Part shown: positions 1 to 8,356 of the stretch, piece after piece
Layout: every line of letters begins with the position of its first letter
Position numbering within the stretch: the stretch's first letter is position 1
Assembly (NCBI GenBank): GCA_005223125.1
Contig: NJBH01000026.1
Coordinates: forward strand, 1-53,951
Length of the DNA stretch: 53,951 nt
Reading direction: 5' to 3'
Source of the DNA: Promethearchaeota archaeon Loki_b32
GTDB taxonomy: Archaea > Asgardarchaeota > Lokiarchaeia > Sigyniarchaeales > SOKP01
Program-made: the position numbers and the translations under genes
The notes under the pieces: model-generated
The model's input: only the letters and a program-made list of their open reading frames with translations
Told to the model about the DNA's origin: nothing
The model's database searches: none

Positions 1-545
1 AACCCATCGGATAATCCAAATGAGCCCAAACCTGCTGCGAAACAATTATGCTTATGAGACCAGTTAGATGCCCTAATTTTTCGATTAATTCTAAATAATT
101 TCTTATTAAGAGCAGGAGCGAAGGCATTAATTCCAAGCTTTTTTAATTCCTCTATTAAGTATTTTTGAATGTTCATGTTTGCTTGTTCCCCAAAAAGCCT
201 TGTGTGAGCCCATCTTTCAGATGGCATTGTTTTAGAATAAATAAAATTCTCAATCTTAGTTTTATGATTGATAGGTAAAATATAAGCTACTACACTTAGA
301 TTATTATCATTGAACTTAATATTATTCTGATTGCAATATCACTTATAAGCCTCAAAAGGAATTAGATGAAATTTACCGATAATACTGTTATATCTAGTAT
401 AAATACCATCATTTCCATCAACAATTCCTACGAGTACATCTGTTTCGAAAAAAAGTGACCCATCAAGCTTACTCATTTTATTACTCTCATCACCCTTAAG
501 GAATCCATTGATTTCATTGATATACCATTCTTTATTTACATCCAT
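1..545 (-). pseudogene. QueG-like 4Fe-4S protein, N-terminal part, with in-frame TGA
   Basis: One reading frame runs from the ATG at 543-545 off the left edge of the window, broken only by a TGA at 339-341. After the TGA it continues without another stop for 112 codons and contains WSHKHNCFAAGLGSFGLSD, close to the WSHKH..YIAGLGKFGL motif of the intact epoxyqueuosine-reductase-like protein at 27240-28007. The segment before the TGA (GIVDGNDG..., IGKFHLIP) also fits this family. The C-terminal Cys clusters lie outside the window. The break may be a pseudogene mutation, a sequencing error or a recoded (selenocysteine) codon. Homology is seen by eye; the substrate is unknown. Confidence 0.7.
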
Positions 546-695
546 ACCCCTAACCTCATAAATATAGATTTTATTTTTTGTTTGGTTCTCAAATTTTTAA
601 TTGCTAATTAATTTTTTTCTTATAGCGTGGAGAATAATTATTTAAAGAATAAGTTTAACTAAAGAAATTTAACCGTAATTTAATTGTATTATAAT

Positions 696-983
696 ATGGA
701 TGAAATTGATCTCAAGATAATTCTTCTCTTATTTAACAATTCCAGATTAACATATAGAGAGATTTCAGACTATTTAAGATTATCTGTGAACGCTGTATAT
801 AAACGAGTGCAAAATCTCATAGATCGTAAAATCATACAAAATTTTACCGCTAGGTTAAAACCTTATGCAATTAACGCTATTTATGCGTTTATTTTTGGAC
901 AAAGTAATGCTCAAGATATAGATAAAGCAATAACAGAAATTACTTCTTCACTTTTAGGACTCATAGACATTATTTATTTTTAA
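696..983 (+). CDS. Lrp/AsnC-type HTH regulator, truncated (95 aa)
   Basis: The N-terminus (MDEIDLKIILLLFNNSRLTYREIS, then DYLRLSVNAVYKRVQNL) is a typical Lrp/AsnC winged-helix DNA-binding domain at residues 1-50. About 45 residues follow before a TAA. The RAM effector/dimerisation domain that normally makes up the second half of a roughly 150-residue Lrp protein is absent, so this is either a DNA-binding-only regulator or a decayed gene. A TTG at 684 is in frame, but the ATG at 696 starts the conserved domain. The 450 bases downstream hold no recognisable RAM remnant. Target genes unknown. Confidence 0.6.
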   Translation: MDEIDLKIILLLFNNSRLTYREISDYLRLSVNAVYKRVQNLIDRKIIQNFTARLKPYAINAIYAFIFGQSNAQDIDKAITEITSSLLGLIDIIYF

Positions 984-1437
984 TATTTTTAAAATTTGTT
1001 TTAGATTTCTTCTAACAATTTTGATCTTAAATTCTAATAATTTAACTTATTTTATTGTTATTTAGATTTTAGGTGATTAATTTTACAAAACTTTCCCTAC
1101 TCATTAATGTTGATGAAAAAATTATATATTGGGGGAAGAGATCATTGTAAAGATTGCATAAAAGCTTGGCCAGATTACTAATAGTGATAAATAAAACTAA
1201 ACACTTTCATAACTTTTTTTACTCTATTGATGAAAAATTGAAATAAAAAACTTTATTTATTAAATTTATTAAAAAAAAATTCAGAAAAAGTCACATTCAA
1301 CTATACAACTATCAATAGATTTAAATATACAACTTTGATCTATAATTATACATACACGTGTATTAAATTATTATCAAATGTTTAATACAGTGATATCATT
1401 TGCGCTTTTTAAATAATTTGTTGCATTGTGACTTATC
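984..1437. other. Gene-free stretch upstream of TFB gene
   Basis: AT-rich, no credible gene. A short frame around 1081-1150 (reading LLINVDEKIIYWGKRSL) is stopped soon after and has no start, so it may be a coding remnant. The right end contains the TFB promoter region. Confidence 0.5.
1403..1416 (+). promoter_or_regulatory. Putative TATA box of the TFB gene (leaderless)
   Basis: The sequence CGCTTTTTAAATAA has its centre about 27 bases before the TFB ATG at 1438. That is the distance expected for an archaeal TATA box driving a leaderless transcript. There is no Shine-Dalgarno sequence before this ATG, which agrees. Inferred from position only. Confidence 0.4.
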
Positions 1438-2364
1438 ATGAATGAGCAGTATCGTGACCGATTCTTAAATAATAAAATCGATAAAAATATATTACTTCAA
1501 TCCGAATGTTGTTCTAATCCTTTTGTTGAATCTCGAGATGGAAATAAAGTTTGTTTAAATTGTGGAGTTATTTTTGAGCGAACCTTCGTAGGAAATGAGC
1601 GTAGAGCGTATACCATTGAAGAAATACAAAATCGTCGCAGAACAGAACCCCGCTGGAGAGATTTTGGACCACGAACAATGTTACCATCCACCAAGACAGA
1701 TAGTAAAGGTAAATCTATTGGAGCAAAAGAACAAGCTCTCTTCTCTCGACTCTCAAAAATTCAAAATTCATTAATTTCAAGCATTGAAAGAAACTTTTGG
1801 GAAGCAAAACCAAAATTAAAAATGCTCACTTCAAAACTTAATATACCAGAATATATAGCTGAAACTGCATGGAAAATATACAGTATTGTGGCAAAAAAGA
1901 AATTAACCATGGGGAGATCAATCAATGGGTTTATTTCTGGATCATTATATGCTGCAATTCGAGTTCATGATTTTCCACGCTTATTAGATGAGGTATGTGA
2001 AGCCTCATTAACTCCAAGACGAACAGTTCATAGAAGTTTAGCTATGATTATTCGAGAAGTATTACCTGATCTTAATTTAAGGTATCAACCTATAACTGCC
2101 GAATCACTGGTGTTCCGTTTCGGAAATGAGCTGGATTTACCTATAAAAATCCAAAAAAATGCAATTAACATGCTAAAAGACGCTTCCAGGAATGGTCTTA
2201 AACGTACAGGAAAAGATCCGAAGGGTTTAGCTGCTGCTTGTATTTATATTGCTGCAAAAAATGGATGCATTCGTAAGACTCAATCGAAGGTTGCGGACAT
2301 AGCGAAGATCACAGAGGTTACTTTGAGAAGTCGTGCCAAACAGATAAAAAGTAAGCTTTCATAA
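1438..2364 (+). CDS. tfb: Transcription initiation factor IIB (TFB)
   Basis: 308 aa, normal for archaeal TFB. An N-terminal zinc-ribbon region is followed by a B-finger-like stretch (RRRTEPRWRDFGPRT) and two cyclin repeats, about residues 115-205 and 215-308; the second includes DPKGLAAACIYIAAKNG. In the ribbon the first ligand pair is unusual: ECCSNP replaces CPxC, while the second pair CLNC is normal. The protein bridges TBP, the BRE and RNA polymerase at promoters. A second, much more divergent family member is at 8357, as expected for archaea with several TFBs. Confidence 0.93.
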   Translation: MNEQYRDRFLNNKIDKNILLQSECCSNPFVESRDGNKVCLNCGVIFERTFVGNERRAYTIEEIQNRRRTEPRWRDFGPRTMLPSTKTDSKGKSIGAKEQALFSRLSKIQNSLISSIERNFWEAKPKLKMLTSKLNIPEYIAETAWKIYSIVAKKKLTMGRSINGFISGSLYAAIRVHDFPRLLDEVCEASLTPRRTVHRSLAMIIREVLPDLNLRYQPITAESLVFRFGNELDLPIKIQKNAINMLKDASRNGLKRTGKDPKGLAAACIYIAAKNGCIRKTQSKVADIAKITEVTLRSRAKQIKSKLS

Positions 2365-2707
2365 AAGATCTCAGGAAACTGGGCAATTGAATAAATTCTT
2401 TTTTATTTTTCTCTATTCTTAATTTCTCATTGAAATTTTACATACCTAAAAGTGTTGGAAGCTGAAAAAAAGGTGTGCGTGACTCGCAACTTCGGAAAAA
2501 GAAAACTTTATTTATTTGTAAAAAAAATCAACTTACATTAGGTTTTATCTCATTTTATTGTAAGTATCTATTATAATTCAAACTATAATCTTAGTCGTAT
2601 AATAAGACCTAAAAATATCTTGTCTAACTCTTTGAATTAAATGGGAGGCTAACCAAGCACTCTTGGATTTAACATCGATGAATTCAAACTCGATTTAGTG
2701 GTTAAGT
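2365..2707. other. Intergenic stretch between convergent genes
   Basis: Gene-free 3' region between the TFB and LRR genes. Mostly AT-rich. A segment near 2460-2500 and one near 2641-2706 are more GC-balanced but form no tRNA or clear hairpin that I can fold by eye. Confidence 0.5.
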
Positions 2708-3655
2708 TCAATCCCCAATATATATATGTCTTGAGTCCAATTGTCTCTTCATATCGTCGGATACAGTCTCTAACAGATTAGAATCAATTTTTAATTCTTT
2801 TATCTTGGGAAGATCTAACACAAAATTTGGTATATTTTTAAAATAATTACCATCTATATCTAATTTTTCTAAATTGATTAAATTGTGAACTGTATCGGGT
2901 AGAGATTTTAGCTTATTTAATTCTAATACTAGTTGTTTTAAATTAGATAAATTGCCTAGTGAATCAGGTAATTCTTTTATTACATTTCCATTCAAATATA
3001 ATTCCTCCAGATACTTTAAAAGCCCAATAGATTTTGGAAGCTCTTCTAACTCGTTACCCCCACAATTTAGTTCTTTAAGGTTGACCAAATTTCCGATCGA
3101 AATTGGTAATTCTGTCAAGTAATTATTAACTAGATTTAATTTTTCTAGCCGCTTGAGATTACAAATCGACCCCGGGATTGATTCTAAATCACAGGATCTT
3201 AAAGCTAAAGTTTCAAGGGCTTTAAGATCCCCAATCCATTTAGGGAGATTTCTAAAATCATTACCATTTAAGTAGAGATGTTTTAAATGTGTCAATTTTA
3301 TTAGATTCTCTGGAAGATATTTTAGTCCACAACCCACGACTTGCAATCGAACAATTTTCTTATTTTCAATTGTTATGGACATTCTCTCATCTTCCTCATA
3401 TTCTTTTATGTCATCAATCTTAGTTGTCTCCCCTAAAAATGCTTCCAGCTCTAATATTACTTCTGCTTCTTTCGGTTCTAATAAGCTGTAAAATAGATCC
3501 TGCCTGCTAATATAATCAGTATATTTTTCTTTTAATAGGTAAGTTATTACTGATGGATACCCAGATCCGAGTCGTTTCACTATCTCTTCCTTAAATACTT
3601 TTACTGCTAGAGGGTCCCCAACCTCGGTTAGTCTTTTTAATAATGGAAATGCCAT
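2708..3655 (-). CDS. Leucine-rich-repeat protein, 5' truncated
   Basis: 315 aa. The N-terminal 90 residues are helical (MAFPLLKRLTEVGDPLA...). From about residue 95 there are nine or so LRRs of 23 residues with the consensus L..LP.S(I/L)GNL..L..L.L..N, running to the end. LRR domains are protein-binding scaffolds and proteins of this layout are common in Lokiarchaeia. The coding signal continues upstream of the ATG in the same frame to 3769 (reading SNLQVWYENGYNTRLLHSN before the Met) and is then stopped at 3770-3772, next to a transposase remnant, with no start codon in that extension. The gene has therefore probably lost its true 5' end. Stop codon is TGA. Partner unknown. Confidence 0.8.
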   Translation of the reverse strand: MAFPLLKRLTEVGDPLAVKVFKEEIVKRLGSGYPSVITYLLKEKYTDYISRQDLFYSLLEPKEAEVILELEAFLGETTKIDDIKEYEEDERMSITIENKKIVRLQVVGCGLKYLPENLIKLTHLKHLYLNGNDFRNLPKWIGDLKALETLALRSCDLESIPGSICNLKRLEKLNLVNNYLTELPISIGNLVNLKELNCGGNELEELPKSIGLLKYLEELYLNGNVIKELPDSLGNLSNLKQLVLELNKLKSLPDTVHNLINLEKLDIDGNYFKNIPNFVLDLPKIKELKIDSNLLETVSDDMKRQLDSRHIYIGD

Positions 3656-3715
3656 GTTAGAGTGTAAAAGACGTGTATTGTAACCATTTTCATACCAGAC
3701 TTGTAAATTTGATGA

Positions 3716-4306
3716 GTGTCCCCAGAATTCTGTTTCAAAAGGTATATTAATGGTTTGATTATTGTGGTCTTAAAGATCAACCGAGACATTCTTAAAACCA
3801 AAAAATTACGAGTAATCATCGTACTTTCCATAGAAAAAGTGAATAATGAGTTGGGATTAACATGGAGAATCGATGATACCGCACGAGAGGAATGCATGAA
3901 ACATTTTGAAAAATCCATCATCTTTTCCAACAGAAATGAGTGGAGCATGTTAGAAATAGTTAAAATATATCGAGCACAAATCGGGGTGAAACAACAATTC
4001 AAAGAATTGAATAAAAGGGATAGAATCAGTGTAATGCCCATGTACCATTGGACAGATCAGAAGATAAGGGCGCACGTGTTTATTAGCGTGTTAGCCTTAC
4101 TTCTTTCCAATTTACTTTATCTTAAAATTCAATTAGCAGGAATAACTCACTCCAAGGAAGAATGTTTTGAAACCTTGGAAGATATAAAAGAGATTCGCTT
4201 ATATTATGATGATGAATATCCTCCTGATTTGATCCTTACTCAGATGTCCTTACTGCAACGTAGATTGTTTAAAACCTTGGATTTAAAGCGATTTACTGAA
4301 AAATAA
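3716..4306 (+). pseudogene. IS1634/IS4-type DDE transposase, C-terminal remnant
   Basis: The 196-codon frame resembles only the C-terminal third of IS1634-type transposases. It has the segment with EWSMLEIVKIYRAQ, then ISVMPMYHWTDQKIRAHVFI and a hydrophobic LALLLSNLLYLKI helix, and the family's tail ending ...LTQMSLLQRRLFKTL. The catalytic N-terminal and middle parts are missing. Recognisable homology begins near 3770, exactly where the frame of the opposing LRR gene is cut; upstream of that the plus-strand frame is antisense to LRR coding. I see no terminal inverted repeats or target duplication, so it is a fossil, not an active element. Confidence 0.75.
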
Positions 4307-4401
4307 TTTTTATGTAGTGGAAAAAAAAAAAATTCTCAAATAGAAGCTATATTATCGCATTATAAAATAATAACTTTGAAAGTCAAAAATAAAATATCAT
4401 T

Positions 4402-5550
4402 TTACCCTAAACCAAAAAATGAGATTATCAATGGAATGACTGAAGAGGAGAGCGTAATGACCAATTTCTTAATTGATGTTGGGTTAAAGGGCCAGTCGCT
4501 AACTTCGTCAACTTTTTCATAATAGTCATGAATATTATAAATTGTTTTATATTTCTTATGTATATCCATTTCAGTAGAATTTTTTAATGAAATAGTTTTA
4601 ATTTGTTGTATTAACGAATATTTCAAATTGAATTTATATTGTTTTATTGCTTCGTGAATGTGGATTGTATTTCTATATAAAAGCGTAGAAAAAATAACAG
4701 TTAGCAGTATACTTGTTATAATGTAAAAATATCCTATAATAATATTATTGAACACAAAAAGGACATATAATCCCATTATACTAAAAAATGTACTCAATAT
4801 AATACATGGGATAGAAGTTGATATAATAAATTTACCAATAGAATCAAAAGCACCAATTTTTAAGTCTTCATAGGTTACATTTAAAGGATATTCTTCAGTA
4901 CCAAGTTTATTAAGGCATCTTAAAGTATTTAGTAGAATTACAAGTCCCGAAACAATAAAAATAATATATATAACTGTCCACGATAAAGCCACAAAATAAT
5001 TAATCGTATGTATAACCAGCTTATGACCCTCAAGATAAATACCCTCAGGTCCATAACCGGCCAATGCCGACATACCAACAAAAAAAAAAGAACCTAATCC
5101 ATAAATTATTCCAAAAATAATTGGAAAATAGATTTCGATCTTTGAACTGAAAGTTTCATGAACATAATTTACGTATTTTTTGAAAACTTCCTCTGGTTCA
5201 ATGATTCTTTTGTTAAGGGCTATCAATTCTTCGAGAGATTTAGGTATCTTTTTTGTCAAATGGAAAGCAAAAAATAGAGTACCTACTATAATTAAATCGG
5301 ATAATGGAACCCATGAATTGAAGTAATTCTCTAATCCCCAGATATATACATAATAAATTGACCAAAAAATCACTAAAATTATAAGATAAATATACTTGAT
5401 AGGTGTATCAAACTTGAGTCTATTTCTCCAAAATTTAATGTTTGTTATGAAATTTGATTGTAAATCTCCAAAATTACTATTTGCAGTTTGACTTTTTGAA
5501 TTTTTAATTCTGGATTCATTCATTTGTAATATCATATTCTGAATTTTCAC
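4402..5550 (-). CDS. Multi-pass membrane protein, unknown function
   Basis: 382 aa with a soluble N-terminus, then about seven hydrophobic segments in three groups: residues about 53-95, 140-215 and 240-290, with a last one at the C-terminus (LVITLSSSVIPLIISFFGLG). Between the sixth and last segments is a charged loop with a conserved-looking DYYEKVDEVSDWPFNPTS. I do not recognise a catalytic motif. The listed start is GTG; ATGs at 5535 and 5523 are in frame, and a TATA-like AAAGTATATTTAT on the minus strand around 5560-5575 would suit them better. It stands alone between the transposase remnant and the HEPN gene. Confidence 0.6.
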   Translation of the reverse strand: MKIQNMILQMNESRIKNSKSQTANSNFGDLQSNFITNIKFWRNRLKFDTPIKYIYLIILVIFWSIYYVYIWGLENYFNSWVPLSDLIIVGTLFFAFHLTKKIPKSLEELIALNKRIIEPEEVFKKYVNYVHETFSSKIEIYFPIIFGIIYGLGSFFFVGMSALAGYGPEGIYLEGHKLVIHTINYFVALSWTVIYIIFIVSGLVILLNTLRCLNKLGTEEYPLNVTYEDLKIGAFDSIGKFIISTSIPCIILSTFFSIMGLYVLFVFNNIIIGYFYIITSILLTVIFSTLLYRNTIHIHEAIKQYKFNLKYSLIQQIKTISLKNSTEMDIHKKYKTIYNIHDYYEKVDEVSDWPFNPTSIKKLVITLSSSVIPLIISFFGLG

Positions 5551-5974
5551 ATGAAACTATAAATATACTTTAACGTAAAAATTTATAAATCTTTTGACAA
5601 AACGATTTTTCACTTTTTGTGAATACACAGAATTTAGTGATAAATAAATCACTCGACAATAAAAACTTCATGACTCAACTTGAAATATCTTAAATATACT
5701 TCCATGTATTTGTTAAATATTTGTTAACTTTACTAATCGAGAAAAATACATAAGAGAAATTGTTGAAGAATTAATAAGTCAAAAACAAGCAAAATGGCTT
5801 TCAAAAAAGAAAAATGAAGTAAGAATCTTTTGGAAAACTCTTGAAGTCTGGTCAGATGAGATTTATGACTGGGCTTATGAAAATGGAAAAATTAAGAATT
5901 TTGATATCCAAACTAAATCATTTGTTCTTGTTATCAAAATAGTTAAATTAACCCAAAAAGAAGTAACCCATCCA
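5551..5974. other. Stretch before the HEPN gene; right half looks coding
   Basis: 5551-5716 holds the divergent promoter area and nothing else I can recognise. From 5717 to 5974 the frame of the downstream HEPN gene is fully open and has coding-like composition (reading e.g. VRIFWKTLEVWSDEIYDWA), but contains no ATG, GTG or TTG. Confidence 0.55.
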
Positions 5975-7051
5975 GTGACTAAATTATCTCAAGTAATTGA
6001 TCCAGAGATTGGGATTGGAATTTCTCCATCAAATATATGTGAGGATTTGCTAAATATACTTACTCTATACTTTAGATCCTGGTTTAAATTAATAAAACAA
6101 TTATTTATAGAGGACCAAAACGAGGAATTTTCGCTTATCAAAAAAGATTATAAAAAAATTGCCCCGGGTAAACAAGGAGAAGATTTAACTCATAATTTAA
6201 TAACTATATGTAGTTTAAGAGAAGATCAATTCTATTTAATACAAAAATCTTTATCAAGACTTAATCAATCTTTAAAAAGCGTTGATGACGATATGGAATT
6301 GGGTTTGTTACTCTTGGTTTCTACAATAGAAAATCTATCTCGTAAATACGGTGAAATTGAAGAAGTATTTAATGAAGATCTTGAATTCTATTTAAAATTA
6401 AAGAAAATATTAAAAAATCAAAAGTATACAGAAGTTCTCGAAGGAGAAATTGGTAATCAATTATTTACTGAAATCGGAAACTCGTATGTTAAATTATCTT
6501 ACATTAAAACTAAAGCTAAATTCAAGAATTTTTGCTTATTATATACATCTCCTTATTTGAAAAATGAAAAATTTGAGGAGATGATAAAAAACCTTTATGA
6601 TCTTCGAAGTAAAATTCTACACGCAGGAAAAAGCTTAGTTGTAAACTCGAGAAACGACATTATTTTGTATAACCTTCAAACGAAAGGAGGAAATGTTAAA
6701 AGTTTTTCAGGGAAGAAAGGGAAATATGCGGAACTTGTTAGAATACCTTCTTATAATGATTTATTACAAATTTTAAGTAATATTATAAGAAATTTTATTT
6801 ATTATCTTTTTTCTGTTAAAGATGATAATGAGGATAAAAAATTATATAAGAAGAGCGATATTGTTAAGCGAAATATGGTAGAAGCTTCAATTAATAAAGA
6901 AGGTTATAAACCAGGTTATATAGTTAACCTAAACAGCGATTTTTATAAAAAAGTTGATTTTATCGAGCTAACTAGAATTAAACACCGAATAAGAGAAATT
7001 GAAGGAATAATTTCAGAAAATAATAAGAAGGAGGCTTTAGGTAAATTATAA
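5975..7051 (+). CDS. Apea-like HEPN domain protein
   Basis: 358 aa from the first possible start, a GTG at 5975. The C-terminal half has the layout of Apea/RiboL-PSP-type HEPN domains: LLLLVSTIENLSRKYG at the first helix and LYDLRSKILHAGKSL with the HEPN R-x4-H motif (R211, H216). HEPN proteins are often RNases in toxin-antitoxin, phage-defence or RNA-processing systems, so an RNase role is plausible but not shown. The frame is open upstream to 5717 with coding character and without a standard start codon, so the N-terminus is either truncated or begins at a rare codon. Gene decay is common around it. Confidence 0.6.
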   Translation: MTKLSQVIDPEIGIGISPSNICEDLLNILTLYFRSWFKLIKQLFIEDQNEEFSLIKKDYKKIAPGKQGEDLTHNLITICSLREDQFYLIQKSLSRLNQSLKSVDDDMELGLLLLVSTIENLSRKYGEIEEVFNEDLEFYLKLKKILKNQKYTEVLEGEIGNQLFTEIGNSYVKLSYIKTKAKFKNFCLLYTSPYLKNEKFEEMIKNLYDLRSKILHAGKSLVVNSRNDIILYNLQTKGGNVKSFSGKKGKYAELVRIPSYNDLLQILSNIIRNFIYYLFSVKDDNEDKKLYKKSDIVKRNMVEASINKEGYKPGYIVNLNSDFYKKVDFIELTRIKHRIREIEGIISENNKKEALGKL

Positions 7052-7111
7052 TTAATTTTAGCTCATCAGGATTTTTCAATAGAGTTTTATTATTTTCGAT
7101 GTGCTTGTTAT

Positions 7112-7480
7112 TTGAAAATTAAACTCTTACACGATCTAGATGATTTTGATGGTTGTCTTCAGATATTTGAGGATTATCAAATTAAGGAGATTAATGAAGA
7201 AAATATCCTATATTTTAATCTTAAGGCTTATTGTCCAGCAAAATTAGATATTTTTCAAGAAGCACATAAGATTATCGATGAAGTCATAATAAAGGCTAAA
7301 AAAGACGAACTAAAAGCTTGTTTTCTTGATTCTAAAGGAGAGTTTTACCAATTAGCCAATGATTATCAAAATGCGATTATTTTCTATAATAAATCTTTGG
7401 AATATAAACAAGATCCACCCTATACTTTCCAAGAAGAAACATTAAAGAAATTGAAAGAATGCCAAAAACAATTAGAATAA
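7112..7480 (+). CDS. TPR-like fragment
   Basis: 122 codons from a TTG. The C-terminal part fits a tetratricopeptide repeat (FLDSKGEFYQLANDYQNAI, then FYNKSLEYK), and the N-terminal part may hold two weaker repeats. The frame is the same as that of the HEPN gene, whose TAA at 7049-7051 is followed by 20 open codons (AHQDFSIEFYYFRCACYLK...) that also look TPR-like. The TTG is therefore probably not a genuine start, and this is likely the remaining end of a larger TPR protein. No Shine-Dalgarno sequence precedes the TTG. Confidence 0.45.
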   Translation: MKIKLLHDLDDFDGCLQIFEDYQIKEINEENILYFNLKAYCPAKLDIFQEAHKIIDEVIIKAKKDELKACFLDSKGEFYQLANDYQNAIIFYNKSLEYKQDPPYTFQEETLKKLKECQKQLE

Positions 7481-7640
7481 ATGAGTTAAACCAATTTTAA
7501 TAAAGCACAGGAATAGTGGAAATATTTATTTTGGTTTTAATTCTTGATAATAAAGGAAATCTATTCTCAATAACATTTGAGACTTCTTTAATAAAACTAA
7601 TTGCTTCTTAATTTTATTTTTTCTCTTTTTCTCAATTAAA

Positions 7641-8198
7641 TTAAGAATTTTCAGTTTGTTCCTGAAGAAGCGTCCATTTTATTGCAATTCCAGTTACAAA
7701 TAATCCAGCAATTAAAATAGAACAATTAATCAAAATGAAGATTATCCAAAGAAAATTAACCATTATTGGTGTATAAGTAAGGCTATAAATTGCATTTTGA
7801 AATCTGATTGACCCAGAAATTGTACTAATATTTATCTTTCCTAATAGTACTAAGAAATTCATTTTTACAAAACCTCCTAATAAAATTACCATACCGAGAA
7901 CAACCATGTATTTTGCCAATGGCCAACTTTCGATTTTTTTGGAGAGAATTATTTTATACATAAAAAATCCTAAGATTAGAAAGCAAATAGTAGCTATGAT
8001 TAAGAATATCCACAATAAGGTTCCAGAAAGAGGCACTATTTCTGCAGCATAGATAAATTCTGATAATAAAATTGAATCTCCATTAAGAGTGAATGGTGTA
8101 AAATGCATTACTATAATAAATACAATCTCGACTAATGAAACGATAATGAATATAACACCAATGATTTGTAGAAATTTAAGAACTTTTCTGTGTTCCAT
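7641..8198 (-). CDS. Small four-helix membrane protein
   Basis: 185 aa from the ATG at 8196-8198, which is preceded by a GGTG and starts just before the first membrane helix. The frame is open for 66 more codons upstream, but that part is AT-rich low-complexity sequence and overlaps the divergent TFB-like gene, so I exclude it. Four hydrophobic segments lie at about residues 10-35, 55-80, 97-120 and 150-175. No recognised motif. The 158 bases to the divergent TFB-like gene must hold both promoters. Confidence 0.55.
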   Translation of the reverse strand: MEHRKVLKFLQIIGVIFIIVSLVEIVFIIVMHFTPFTLNGDSILLSEFIYAAEIVPLSGTLLWIFLIIATICFLILGFFMYKIILSKKIESWPLAKYMVVLGMVILLGGFVKMNFLVLLGKINISTISGSIRFQNAIYSLTYTPIMVNFLWIIFILINCSILIAGLFVTGIAIKWTLLQEQTENS

Positions 8199-8356
8199 TT
8201 TTACACCACTTATTTTATTTAAAAAAGCAAGTAAATTTTTTATTCTATTATATTTATACTTATTATTGTTTTTGGAATTAATATAAATTTTTAATGTTAT
8301 TGGTTTTCTATTAAATTCTAAGTCAATGTAATTATTTATCTCAAATTGATTTTTAA

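Noticed and set aside
2641-2706. tRNA-like sequence with GTTCAATCCCC
   Set aside because: The T-arm-like string has no matching stem, and no acceptor, D or anticodon arm can be folded around it.
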